Assembly: GCA_031761405.1 (NCBI GenBank)
Contig: JASEVX010000001.1
Span: 114,129,516-114,193,515 of the forward strand
Reading direction: 5' to 3'
DNA length: 64,000 nucleotides
Source of the DNA: Serripes groenlandicus
Taxonomy: Eukaryota; Mollusca; Bivalvia; Cardiida; Cardiidae
Position numbers and translations under genes: made by a program. The notes under the pieces are model-generated. The model made no database searches. It was not told the origin of the DNA and was given only the letters and a program-made list of their open reading frames with translations. This document shows, one piece after another, positions 23,811-33,923 of this stretch; position 1 is the stretch's first letter; every line of letters starts with the position of its first letter.

Positions 23811-25439
23811 GCTTATAGTTATAATATGTAGATGTATCTTTACGTCTTGTGCTTATATTGTTACATCATGAGCTATGCCCGGGATTATTTTGCAAAGGAG
23901 ATGTTCTTCAACACGCATCGGTAAAATGCAAGCGTCTTTATGAGAATGATTTCCAAGTGTATTTTCAATTACTCTCCTAGTTTAATAGATTGAAGCAGAT
24001 TGGCCAAGGAGGCTGTTGCCACGGCGACGCCTTTTTATTTTTTTGCTTTACGGGCGTTACCCTTTTTGGGTCACATTACCGTCACATTCCGTACATTCGC
24101 GCTTTCATTTCCGGTGTTAAGGCGCAATATCACCCTGCTTAAACTATCCACAACATATAACAAATTTTGCACATCATATAAAGTTACCACAGATTGCACA
24201 AGATGTAATAACGTCACGACAGAATATGTATGGACATTATCTACTATTTTGTTAATCATGGGCAAATATGAATTAGGTATGTTTTTCGTTTACCGTCCGT
24301 CCGTCCGTCTGTCCGCCCGCATGAGAGAGTACTTGTGGGGTGCGTGTTTTTCCTGAAGCCCACTCACCACCCTTATAAAGACACTTAGATAAATAGTTAT
24401 TTTTTATTTTTTATAATAGGTATCTCATTTGCATATTAATGTTATTCATTCCGTTAAAGGGGGTTAATTACGGAATGAATTGCATACTTGTGGGGTGCAC
24501 CCCACAAGTAAACATCAAAGGAAATAACCCCACAAGTACACTTCCATGAGTTCGCACGTCCGTCTGCCGTCCGGTGCCATATTTAAAGTATTGGTGGATG
24601 GATTTGATTAAAACCGTATGGAAATGTTAACCTACATATTGAAAGGCTAGACGGCAAGTGAAACAAAGATTGCTTTAAAACACAAAGAGTTATGTCCCCT
24701 TGGACTTATATTGTGTGTGTACTTGACATCATTTAAATTACTAGTTATCTCCCTTAAATAAACTGTGTTCGTCTCAAATTTCTTATGAAACTGTAGAGAA
24801 CATATTTTATATCAAATCCGTATCTTTATAAAAATTTATCTTCATCAAATCTAGGTCAATCTATAAAAGCGATTACATGTATGTGGGGTCAAAAACTAGA
24901 CCACAAGGTCAAGTTTCAAAAGCCTTTGAACACTTCAGAGGTTCAATGTATGTTTAAATATTCATTGAAATTCATAAGAACATTAATTTCCATCAAATTC
25001 AGTTCTTGTTCAAATATTTGTCATGTTGGATCGAAAAATAAGTCGCACATAGTCCACAAGTTCCAAATCTTATGTATTATTCAGTCTGGTATTTATTGAA
25101 AGCTAACCAGTTGTTTTTATCAATTCTTTTAATTTTACAGTGGATCTCAATTCAACAAATAAATAAGTTTCGAATTTATATGAAAGAAACCATACACCAT
25201 AATTATATTGGTATTTTCATTCATAGATAACATTCGTAAACAGTTTACCCATATCCTATGAATCAACATCACCTGCACGCTTTCATTGTTCGGTGTGGAA
25301 GCAGAATAGTATCCACTGCATAACAAAATTGCACAAGATTAAATTAAGTTCCCATAACATGACAAAGTTTACACTAGATACAACAACGTCACGACAGGCT
25401 AAAATAAAAATAATCAACTACACAATATAATTAGGTATG
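23811..25439. other. Middle of foldback element, no gene recognised
   Basis: Similar segments occur near 24160-24260 and 25320-25450 (AACGTCACGACAG, GTATGGACATTAT). A CCGT microsatellite lies at 24293-24317. The stretch 24560-25130 resembles dispersed DNA-element sequence with phrases such as GTGGGGTCAAAAACTAGACC, but no open transposase frame can be seen. Confidence 0.4.
24329..24538. mobile_element. Short inverted-repeat element (GTACTTGTGGGG ends)
   Basis: AGTACTTGTGGGGT near 24329 is matched by ACCCCACAAGTAC near 24525. Inside lies the perfect 24-bp palindrome at 24486-24509, whose centre is GGGGTGCACCCC. The same 12-base motif therefore occurs four times in 210 bp, two on each strand. 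Confidence 0.5.
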
Positions 25440-25565
25440 GACATTATATAACAATTTGTGCACACACTATATTAAAGTATGCACATAATGTAAAAACGCA
25501 TGGACATAATGTAATAAAGTATGGACATAATGTAATATAAGTAAACACATAATACAATAAAGTAT

Positions 25566-26065
25566 CTACATAATATAAAGATGTACCTACATAATGTAAA
25601 GATGTACCTACATGATATAAAGATGTATCTACATAATGTAAAGATGTATCTACATAATTTAAAGATGTATCTACATAATGTAAAGATGTATCTACATAAT
25701 TTAAAGATGTATCTACATAATATAAAGATGTATCCACATAATATAAAGATGTATCTACATAATGTAAAGATTTATCTACATAATATAAAGATGCACCTAC
25801 ATAATATAAAGATGTATATACATAATGTAAAGATGTACCTACATAATATAAAGATGTATCTACATAATGTAAAGATGTATCTACATAATATAAAGATGTA
25901 TTTACATAATATAAAGATGTATCCACATAATATAAAGATGTATCTACATAATATAAAGATGCATCTACATAATATAAAGATGTACCTACATAATATAAAG
26001 ATGTAACTACATAATATAAAGATGTATCTACATAATGTAAAGATGTACCTACATAATATAATAAC
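25566..26065 (-). repeat. 21-bp minisatellite, right arm of foldback element
   Basis: About 24 units of ATAATATAAAGATGTATCTAC occur with few substitutions. Twenty-one bases equal seven codons, so frames are open on both strands for 400-600 bases (YYVDTSL-type and HNIKMYL-type peptides). The peptides have no independent support and are repeat artefacts. Confidence 0.95.
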
Positions 26066-26188
26066 AATTGTCAGAATATAAGTATAAAACCACAGCACAT
26101 AACCATATACTGACATAATATAAATATGTTTGCACTACATTTAAAGATCTAAAGACAGTGCTGGCGTTCCATAATCTGATCTACGTCG

Positions 26189-27093
26189 AAAGGTATTATG
26201 CGTCAAACGATCAACAAATCTAACTGAATTATATGGAGAACTTGGAAGAGTCCCTATAAATGTTATCAGAAAGTGCAACATGATTCGATATTGGATAACA
26301 ATTCTTCGACCTGATGACACTAAATTAGTAAAAAGATATATTGTATGTTAAAAGATGACGCAAATAGTGGTATTAATTATAATGGATTAAACTGGGCTTA
26401 TCATGTTAAGATTTTGTTAGAATCATTGGGGTTTTATGAAATTTGGATGCATCAAGACATTGGAAGTATCGGTTATATGCTCATTAAACAAAGAACTTAT
26501 GGTCAATACTTCCAAAGCTGGTATGCAAATGTTAATAATTCCCAAAGAGTAATTACTTATTGTATGTTTAAACATGATTTCATATTTGAAAACTATCTAG
26601 ATTGTATCGCTGACCATAAATTAAGAGTCGCACTTTGTAAATTCAGAGTTTCATCTCATGAGCTAGAAATTGAAAAACGTAGATATGAAAATAAATCAAG
26701 AAACGAAAGACTGTGCAAAGCCTGCCATAGAAATTTGATTGAAAACGAATATGACTTCCTTCTAATTGGTAACGTTTAACTCTGAACTGCGATAAAGGTA
26801 TTTGAAAACATACTATTACACTTGGCCAAATTTACAAAAGAATTCAAACTTACTAATGTCAAATAATGTTAAAGAATTGTTGTATTTAAGTAAGTATATA
26901 TATTTTGCCTCTTTAGAGCAAAAACTAAGAATAGAAAGATAAGATGTTGTATTGTATTGTATTGTATTTTATACTTTGTTTTATCAGGCTTCTCGCCTTA
27001 TTTAAATACTTTTTTGTCTTTCCATTACATTTATGTTATTGTAAGAAGTATCATGTACTTATTATTTAATAAATGAATTGAATTGAATTGAAT
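26189..27093 (+). pseudogene. 5'-truncated LINE: ORF2 C-terminus and 3' UTR
   Basis: From about 26200 the frame reads VKRSTNLTELYGELGRVPIN and RYWITILRPDDTKLVKRYIV, then a +1 frame change leads into the 144-codon frame 26345-26779 containing NWAYHVKILLESLGF, FRVSSHELEIEKRRYENKSR and LCKACHRNLIENEYDFLL. The Cys-X2-Cys...Glu-Tyr-His/Asp-Phe-Leu-Leu block is the C-terminal zinc-binding-like region of many non-LTR ORF2 proteins. The 3' UTR ends at an AATAAATGAATTGAATTG tail (27070-27094). It sits exactly between the two paralogous blocks. There is no RT domain: a dead fragment. Confidence 0.8.
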
Positions 27094-27094
27094 T

Positions 27095-27548
27095 TGTTGC
27101 TAAGTGGCAAACTTTTGATAAAGATTTTCCGTAGGTCATTTTGACTTCGAGTTAACGGCAGTGGACTGTAATACTGTGTGTTGTGTTCTTTATAGGTTAC
27201 CGTGGTGTGACGACTGGGGTTAATACATTAACTCGAATTTTGACATCTCCTACAGTTGCAAAGGTAAATTTTAATCTACATTTAAAGAGTCAATGTGTAG
27301 CTTAGTTGATTTTCACTTCAACCTCAAACAACCTATGCCTTATCTTTTTACTAAAATGCAATACATAAATTACATATGTAACTTACAATATTTCTTAGCT
27401 TTCATGATTGATCAATATGGCATCACACTGAAAGATGTGGACGTTAGTATTTTGCAATTATTTATTTTCTATTTATCTATTCATCCTACTTATGGGAGAT
27501 TGGTTAACGATATAATGCTGCGTCCTATTTATCTGATCTACGTCGCAA
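27095..27548 (+). repeat. Paralogous block, copy 2 (empty site intact)
   Basis: It matches 22655-23097 with scattered substitutions and runs uninterrupted through CCTATTTATCTGATCTACGT, the site where the foldback element entered copy 1. After CTACGTCG the two copies diverge, because copy 1 is there followed by the LINE fragment. Confidence 0.85.
27196..27263 (+). other. Exon-like 68-bp segment, copy 2
   Basis: Acceptor-like TTCTTTATAG and donor AAG-GTAAAT are retained. The frame that is open in copy 1 stays open (GYRGVTTGVNTLTRILTSPT). Preservation of both splice signals and one frame is suggestive but the segment is too short to prove coding. Confidence 0.3.
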
Positions 27549-27967
27549 TTTTTATATAATTCCACAACTGACTGCCGTATAATAGTGTTGGTTTTATCAC
27601 CTTATAGTATATGTTACACTGTTAACCGGTTAAGGATTTGTAGGCTGGATTCCATACCCAAGCATAGCATGATAAGAGTTTTTACTCTTTGACACCAATA
27701 TATTATTTTAAAGGTAGTTTTTACCAAAGCCTGCGTCCAATATCATACATAAATGGGAAGGGGACTCTTTTCAAGGTCATCAAGGGGGTCTTTAATGAAC
27801 AGCGTGTAATATAATCCTGATAGAACCCCTCCCTGACGGACGCTACATTTTACGCTGATAGGCACTGACGTCCCATGTGATGTCTTAAAATACATTTAAA
27901 GGTTCCGATAGCTATCGTAGAGGGTCTTCCATAGTTTGATATCAATTCTTAAATCTAACAATTTCAC
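27549..27967. other. Unassigned spacer
   Basis: Low-complexity and single-copy AT-rich sequence; no gene or repeat termini are recognised. Confidence 0.4.
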
Positions 27968-29626
27968 AACAAGAGGGCCATGATGGCCCTTGATCGCTCA
28001 TTTGATTTTTTTCTTCTTCACTTTAGCCATATAAGCCCTGCCCCCTGGCGGCCATAGTTTTCGACCAATCAACATGGCTTGAAGGAATCTGATAGAGGGT
28101 CACCCTAGGAATATTTCTACAAAGTTATTTGAATATCTGCCAAACACTTTCGGAGGAGAAGATTTCACTTAAGTCATATACGGCAAAATAGCCCCGCTCT
28201 GTGGCGGCCATGTTTTTCGACCAATCAACATGACTTTAAGAAACCTTAGAAACATTTCTACAAAATTATTTTAAAATCAGCCTGACCCTTTCAGAGGAGA
28301 AGATTTATTTAGTTTTCACTATAGCCATATAAGGCAAAATAGCCCGCCCCTGGCGGCCATGTTTTTCGACCAATCAACATGGCTTGAAGGAATCTGATAG
28401 AGGGTCACCTTAGAAACATTTCTACAACATTATTTGAAAATCAGCCCGACACTTTCGGAGGAGAAGATTTTTTAAGTTTTCACTATAGCCATATAAGGCA
28501 AATAGCCCCGCCCTGTGGCGGCCATATTTTACACCAACAACATGGCTTTAAGGAATCTGATAGGGTCACCTTAGGAACATTTCTACAAAATTATTTGAAA
28601 ATCAGAATGACACTTTCAGGAGAAGATTTTTTAAGTTTTCACTAAAGCCATATAAGGCAAAATACCCCGCACCCTGGCGGCCATGTTTTTACCCCAAACG
28701 ACATGGTTTGAACATTTCTACAAAATTATTTGAAAATTGGTCTGACACTTTCGGAGGAGAAGGTTTTTTAAGTTTTCACTATAGCCATATAAGGCAAAAT
28801 AGCCCCGCCCCCTGGCGACCATGTTTTTCGACCAATCAACATGGCTTGAAGGAATCTTATAGAGGATTATCCAAGGAACATTTCTACAACATTATTTGAA
28901 AATCAGCCTGACGCTTGCAGAGGAGAGGTTTTTTAAGTTTTCACTATAGCCATATAGGGCAAAATAGCCCCGCCCCCTGTCGGCCATGTTTGTACACCAA
29001 TCAACATGGCTTGAACATTTCTACAAAATTATTTGAAAATTGGTCTGACACTTTCGGAGGAGAAGGTTTTTTAAGTTTTCACTATAGCCATATAAGGCAA
29101 AATAGCCCTGCCCCCTGGCGACCATGTTTTTCGACCAATCAACATGGCTTGAAGGAATCTCATAGATGATTATCCAAGGAACATTTCTACAACATTATTT
29201 GAAAATCAGCCTGACGCTTGCAGAGGAGAATTTTTTTAAGTTTTCACTATAGCAATATAAGGCAAAATACACCGCCCCCTGATGGCCATGTATTTCGACC
29301 AATCAACTTGGCTTGAACAAATCTGATAGAGGGTCATCCAAGGAACATTTCTACAAAATTATTTGAAAATCTGCAAACCAGTTTGGGAGAAGAAGAATTT
29401 TGAAGTTTGCTTCGTTTCGTTGCCACAATTCTGCATGGATCCACCAAAAAATGAAGGAATTCTGTTAGGGTCATTGCGAGGATGCTTTCTGTAAAGTTTC
29501 ATCCCAATTGACCCACTGGTTTCTGAGGAGAAGAAGCTGACCAACGACGGACGAAGCATGACGGACGCCGGACAAACGGCGATCACAATAACTAACCTTC
29601 AGCATTTCGTGCTCAGGTGAGCTAAA
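27968..29626 (+). mobile_element. Pearl/Helentron-like element with ~150-bp tandem core
   Basis: It starts AACAAGAGGGCCATGATGGC, a short palindrome, followed by nine copies of a core containing CACTATAGCCATATAAGGCA, GCCCCGCCCCCTGGCGGCCA and CCAATCAACATGGCTTGAAG. Core spacing, measured at AACATGG, is 156, 149, 164, 160, 138, 165, 138 and 164 bases. The right part has CGACGGACGAAGCATGACGG and ends in a hairpin CAGCATTTCGTGCTCAGGTG followed by AGCTAAAA. This plan, with a 3' hairpin ending in a CTAA-like tetranucleotide, resembles bivalve pearl/Helentron-like elements (inference). No Rep/helicase is encoded; frames at 28708-29169 are core artefacts. Confidence 0.65.
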
Positions 29627-29742
29627 AAGAGGATCACTTATCTTGGTTGACCATCTACACAAACTGTTCAAGTCATATCGGTATCAGAAAAGGGGCAATA
29701 TTACAAAACTTGATTATTTCATTATCATGATAGTTAGTGTAT

Positions 29743-29823
29743 GATTTCAATGTAGTTTAGCATAACTGTTCCATTATGTATATAATACATAATGGAACAT
29801 TTATGCTAAACTACATTGAAATC
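29743..29823. repeat. 81-bp near-perfect palindrome
   Basis: The left arm GATTTCAATGTAGTTTAGCA is matched by TGCTAAACTACATTGAAATC at the right; the arms are about 38-39 bases with one C/T mismatch and a small AT loop (TATAATA). It could be the core of a miniature element, or as RNA a long hairpin. No target duplication was found. Confidence 0.9.
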
Positions 29824-30262
29824 TACAATAATTTGACCCTCTACATAATTTGTTCAATCCATTTTGATTGGTTGTAAAATATAGGGACTAGGCGGAAAAT
29901 TTGTCAAAAGAATTTTTAGCTCAAACGTCATCTCCTTCTAAACCAATGAACAATATCATCCTAACTTTATAGGAATGTTCCTTTCTTCGTCCTCTTTCAA
30001 ATTATTCAATTATATTACAATGTTCAGTCCTTGTACATTTTTTCATGTCAAAATTTCATCAGAGGTTTGGGATGCAGACACCTATCGAGAACTAGAATGA
30101 GCAAAGTATTATGGATGCAAACTGTTTATGTGTGCTAGGCAAAAAAAACCATATCAATTTGCTAGTTTAAGAGACAGTGCTCGTTACCCTTCGTACCATC
30201 ACGCAAACGTCGTATAAACTATTAGCTAAAATTAATAAGGATGCCACAATCGCGATTTGTAC
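29824..30262. other. Unassigned AT-rich spacer
   Basis: Nothing is recognised apart from simple AT-rich sequence. Confidence 0.4.
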
Positions 30263-30860
30263 ACAAATGCTATGATATGATGCTAACTGTTGATGCAAAA
30301 CGGCCGCAATAATTGGGCAACAAGTATAATATTTATCTTACAGAGAAACAGTTGCGGAATAATATGGCACAATCAAATGGTCGCATCAGACTCTTTATCC
30401 TTGCATTTTTTTTGTAAACAGACTAAACGATTGCTTTCTTCAAGAGTGGAACGCATCAATAGATACGAACCCTAAATTAGCTTATTATTAGCACACGTTT
30501 AAACATGCAGTCAGTTATGAAAAATATCTTAAAGTATTAGACAGAAGTAAATTTAAGAGTTGGATCCCATGTATTTAAATGAGGTCGTTATCAAAATATA
30601 CCTAGACAAAATAGAATTTGTAAACTATGTAATTCGAATGAAATTGAAAAAGGAATATCATTTTCTGCTTTTTTGTAACTTTTACGATGACATTAGAAAG
30701 TCATACATTCCAAGTAAACATAACACCATACTTATTATACACACATTTGATATTGTATTGACATCGCAAAATGAAAAACTTGTTAAATGCACATCTCCTT
30801 GTTCTATGCTTCTAGTCGAAGAAATCGATATATTACCAAAATGCAAAGTGGTTAGATAGA
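30263..30860 (+). pseudogene. Decayed LINE ORF2 C-terminal fragment
   Basis: Pieces of the same C-terminal region as at 26189 appear in shifting frames: YDMMLTVDAK near 30270, FLQEWNASIDTNPKLAYY near 30440, TFKHAVSYEKYLKVLDRSKF near 30500, RQNRICKLCNSNEIEKG near 30605, then KEYHFLLFCNFYDDIRKSYI near 30652. Several stops and frameshifts separate them. The CKLCN...EYHFLLFC block again marks the non-LTR C-terminal region. The order along the DNA matches the family. Confidence 0.75.
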
Positions 30861-30934
30861 TAAACTGATATACATGTATTTCAATCCGAAAATGGAGGAA
30901 CAGGCACATTATGATATTTTTATTTCAAAATTGT

Positions 30935-31060
30935 TTATATGACATGTATATACATGTATGTGTATACATTGTTGTGTGTGTATGTGTTTGCATCTGTGTG
31001 TGTATATACATGTGTACATGTACATGTATGCATATGTACACGTGCAGATATGTATGAGTA
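30935..31060. repeat. TG/ATGTAC-rich microsatellite
   Basis: Interleaved GTGTGTATGTGT and ACATGTACATGT motifs open frames on both strands (30935-31165), which are not genes. Confidence 0.85.
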
Positions 31061-31345
31061 CATATGGAACGCCTTTACTGTCTTACTATGTTGTATTGTA
31101 GTATACGCAGTACATTTTTTCATGCAACGAGGTACATATTTCATTTGACGTGGTACATTTTGCATGATATGCAGTGCATTTTGTATAATATATCATGGTT
31201 ATTTAATAATATGAAGTCCACAAGTATGAAGATACACTAGAATAACCATTATATACTGTGCAAACAACGTCATATGCAATACAAACAACATTATATGCAG
31301 TCTATTGTTCAATACGTGTGGTGGTTCTTTGAGTATGTGCGGTTG
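31061..31345. repeat. Foldback-family terminus plus ATGCAGTACA repeats
   Basis: CATATGGAACGCCTTTACTGTCTT at about 31061 matches the terminus of the foldback element at 23098 (ATGGAACGCC...ACTGTCTT). Downstream, degenerate ~20-bp units such as TATGCAGTGCATTTTG and, in the second half, AATGCAATACAAACAACATT follow. A related segment occurs at 32835-33150, but there the terminus is eroded. Confidence 0.6.
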
Positions 31346-31384
31346 TTTAAACTTGGTATGCGGTGGTTTAAACTTTATACGCGG

Positions 31385-31590
31385 CGCATTCTCTGATTCC
31401 TGAAGCAGATAACTCTTGAAATAATTATGGCAAAAGGATAAATTGCTCATCTTGAGAAATTTCTCCATTTGTCACAATGCGTTCAACCAATCCCTCTTCA
31501 ATAATTATACTTTCATTTATTAAGATTTTTTATAATTTTGTCTTAACGTCATCTGATGCATACTTGTTGTATTACGGAAAAGATTTAAAA
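31385..31590. mobile_element. Family A relic
   Basis: Traces of the whole family A layout survive: CTGAAGCAGATAACTCTTGA, AAAAGGATAAATTGCTCATC..., TTTGTCACAATGCGTTCAAC and CATCTGATGCATACTTGTTG. Both TTAA ends are eroded. Confidence 0.6.
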
Positions 31591-32370
31591 ATGTGTTCAG
31601 GTTACCACTTTATGGTAATTTTCCCTCATTAACACGACTTTAAATTCCTCGGCAGCTTTTGGAAATAAGAGAAATAACTTGAAAAGTGATTTACATGATA
31701 TATTTGATGTAAACGGTGTAAATGTTAATATCTATCTGTCTGACTCGGTATTTTCCGGATAAATAATTACGGATGCACCGCATATAAAGCTGTTTACACC
31801 ATGTATAAATTAGTATGGACCGAACATATTGCCAAATGCATTGTGTACTATGAGTTTTTATGAACACATATATAATAATTAACATGTGTGTATAAGTGTA
31901 TGTCTATTATGGCACATACCGGTATATATATCATTGTTTATGCCGATATGTCTGGTTGTTTATAGGTGTCGGAAAGCACACACATCATTTGTTTTATGTA
32001 GTTGAGCCAGGATCGGAAAATTATATGTGTTAATATTTGTTTTCATTTATATATGTATGTATATATATATAAATATGTATACATTCTTATGTATGTATCA
32101 AAAGTCCGGTATTTAATGCTGTATCATATGTTATAAATGTTTATTTTGTTATGGGTCGATGGCCTTAAATCAATTAACTATTTGTCATTGTCATTGTCAC
32201 ACCTTGCTACTATTTGCAATATTGGCCCTCTTGTTATCCCTAACAAAATCCTTTCATTCACAGATATTGCGATATGTTACCCTGGATTTTATACATGTAT
32301 TCAAAATCGTCTACTGTATACTTTGAGTCACAGCATGATCGATTGTATATGTACACGAATAGCATTGAGT
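31591..32370. other. AT-rich DNA with TATG/TATA repeats
   Basis: Simple repeats lie at about 32045-32085. No gene is recognised; frames at 31691-31885 and 32137-32448 lack recognisable domains. Confidence 0.4.
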
Positions 32371-32489
32371 AAATATTGTGGAAAAAAGAAATTGCTCATT
32401 ATCATTCATCTGTTGCAGATGAATAATATTTTGTCTGAAATGGAGTAAGCGTAGATTAATACCTGTAGAAAAAAGTTTTAATATCTAGT

Positions 32490-32720
32490 ATATCAATGGA
32501 ATTAACAGGTTTGAATACAATGTGTGAACAGGAGGAATTGCTCGTTTTCAGCAAATACTTCATTTCCAACAATATTTTCAACATTCGTCTGTTATCGATT
32601 GTATGTCCCTTTTTGACTAAAGTGCAGCAGACGACATTTGAAATATTACTTTCATTTGCAGATAATTCGATATTTTCAAAGTCGTCTGATGTAGACTTGT
32701 TTGAATCAAAGCGTGGTCGA
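32490..32720. mobile_element. Family A relic
   Basis: GGAGGAATTGCTCGTTTTCAGC, GTGCAGCAGACGACATTTGA and CAAAGTCGTCTGATGTAGAC are family A motifs, in a rearranged order. The frames that cross here on both strands are therefore not supported as genes. Confidence 0.5.
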
Positions 32721-32834
32721 TTGTTTACAAACAAGAATGAAATTAAAATAGCACTAGCAATGAATAACACTAGTTATAACTATTTTGAAACAATAAAGAA
32801 AGCGGATGGATTTTTTGCAAGAATATAATAGGAC

Positions 32835-33150
32835 AAATACTGTATGATACTGTCTTATCATGTTGTATTGTATTATACGCAGTACGTTTTCAAGTTTTAT
32901 ACGAGGTACATATTTCATTTGACATGATACATATTTCATGATATGCACTGCTTTTTCCGTTAAATGTGGTGGTTATGTAATAAAATGCAATGCAAACAAG
33001 TGTAGCTATATTATAATAACTATTATATAGTGTGCTATTTCCACAAGAAGCAGATGTTTGCTGTTTGTCGTCAAATGCAATACAAACACATTTATATGTA
33101 GTACAAATGAAATTATATACAGTCAGTAATTCGATACATGTTGAGGTATT
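32835..33150. repeat. Second copy of the ATGCAGTACA repeat block
   Basis: It matches 31070-31345 in the same orientation (ACTGTCTTA.CATGTTGTATTG, TATACGCAGTAC, CATATTTCATTTGAC). It runs up to the 5' edge of the putative peptidase exon. Confidence 0.7.
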
Positions 33151-33170
33151 TTGATTATATTCAAAGTCTC

Positions 33171-33232
33171 ATGCATATGTGGATGGAAACAACCGAATCT
33201 TGTGAAGCTATCATAAGTGCAGCGGTCGAAGG
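33171..33232 (+). CDS. Putative penultimate exon of USP/Ulp1-like protein fragment
   Basis: From an in-frame ATG at 33171 the exon encodes about 20 residues ending ...CEAIISAAVE plus two bases (GG), and is followed by GTAAGT, a near-consensus donor. The phase matches the next exon exactly (GG + C gives Gly). The frame remains open upstream to about 33110, but there it runs into the ATGCAGTACA repeat, so the real 5' limit is unknown; an acceptor such as ATTATATTCAAAG (to 33167) is possible. No upstream exons could be found. The protein would be incomplete: either the 5' part lies elsewhere or this is a gene fragment. Confidence 0.4.
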
Positions 33233-33592
33233 GTAAGTGAACGTAACATAAAAGACATTTCTAAAATAAGTAAAACAAATGATAAGCGTGTATGGAATAT
33301 TTAGGAAGATCTATGCAAACATCTACTTGACCATTTGTAGAATTATTTTGGTAATGTTTGACTTGCGCCATCCCGGAGACAATTACAGCACGATACAAGA
33401 CACGCTTGCACTAATAATCAACGTTTAAATTGATATATAATTAATTAATGCTTTGTATCAACGGAATCCTGTTCCTGCCATCGACTTTTCGAGTAAAACA
33501 AACGCGAAAACTGGAAGTCATCCTAGTTTCGACTTAAGAGTATTAGTACTATAAATTCCACTCAATCCATAATTTCTTTTCTATCTTTTCAG

Positions 33593-33923
33593 CACACTAA
33601 AGACGTGTTCAGGTAGAAGAGTACGCAGAAGAGTTATAACTCAATCATATCCAATTTTCGTCGTCAGAGTTTACGAACACTGTCTGTATAATAGGATCAC
33701 ACTGGAACGCATAATTTCACTGCCGGAAATTGCCATAGGAAGTTCTCGCTATGTTTTAGCTGGAGTGACAATGTTGAAGAACCAACATTTTTGTGCTCTT
33801 ATTTTAACTTCACGGTACGGGCATGTTTGGTATAATGGACTACGTGGGGAACTACAAAACTTGCCATTTGAAACCCAAAACTGGTTTCCATGCCATGCAC
33901 TGTATTGTCAAATTTCAACATAG
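33593..33923 (+). CDS. Putative terminal exon, USP/Ulp1-like peptidase C-terminal fragment
   Basis: A strong acceptor (TTTCTTTTCTATCTTTTCAG, 33573-33592) precedes an exon whose frame, set by the upstream donor phase, is open for 109 residues to TAG at 33921-33923. The peptide contains SYPIFVVRVYEHC, SLPEIAIGSSRYVLAGVTML, NQHFCALIL (residues ~63-71) and HVWYNGLRG (~77-85). The pattern Y.L.GV.....HF.A......WY..GL is what I expect around the catalytic His of C19 ubiquitin-specific peptidases and related transposon-borne Ulp1/USP-like domains; the usual D before G is N here. The catalytic Cys would lie in missing upstream exons. Family assignment is an inference; that it is coding is better supported than which family it is. 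Confidence 0.55.

Larger units (their letters stand above)
23098..26172. mobile_element. 3.1-kb foldback transposon with minisatellite arms
   Basis: The termini are ATGGAACGCCGGCACTGTCT and its inverted match AGACAGTGCTGGCGTTCCAT. Flanks are TATCTGAT (23090-23097) and AATCTGAT (26173-26180), a 7-8-bp target duplication, and the intact empty site CTATTTATCTGATCTACGTCG survives at 27525-27545. Each arm contains a 45-base single-copy segment (ATGGTTATGTGTTGTGG...) followed by a 21-bp minisatellite. The middle (23.8-25.4 kb) shows no transposase. A SINE has inserted in the left arm. Confidence 0.85.

Noticed and set aside
24015..24028. GTTGCCACGGCGAC as an RFX X-box
   Set aside because: A single approximate match inside a transposon middle, with no nearby gene to regulate.
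25444..26116. Overlapping frames of up to 207 codons on both strands
   Set aside because: They are produced by a 21-bp minisatellite (seven codons per unit) that keeps every frame open; the peptides are simple YYVDTSL/HNIKMYL repeats.
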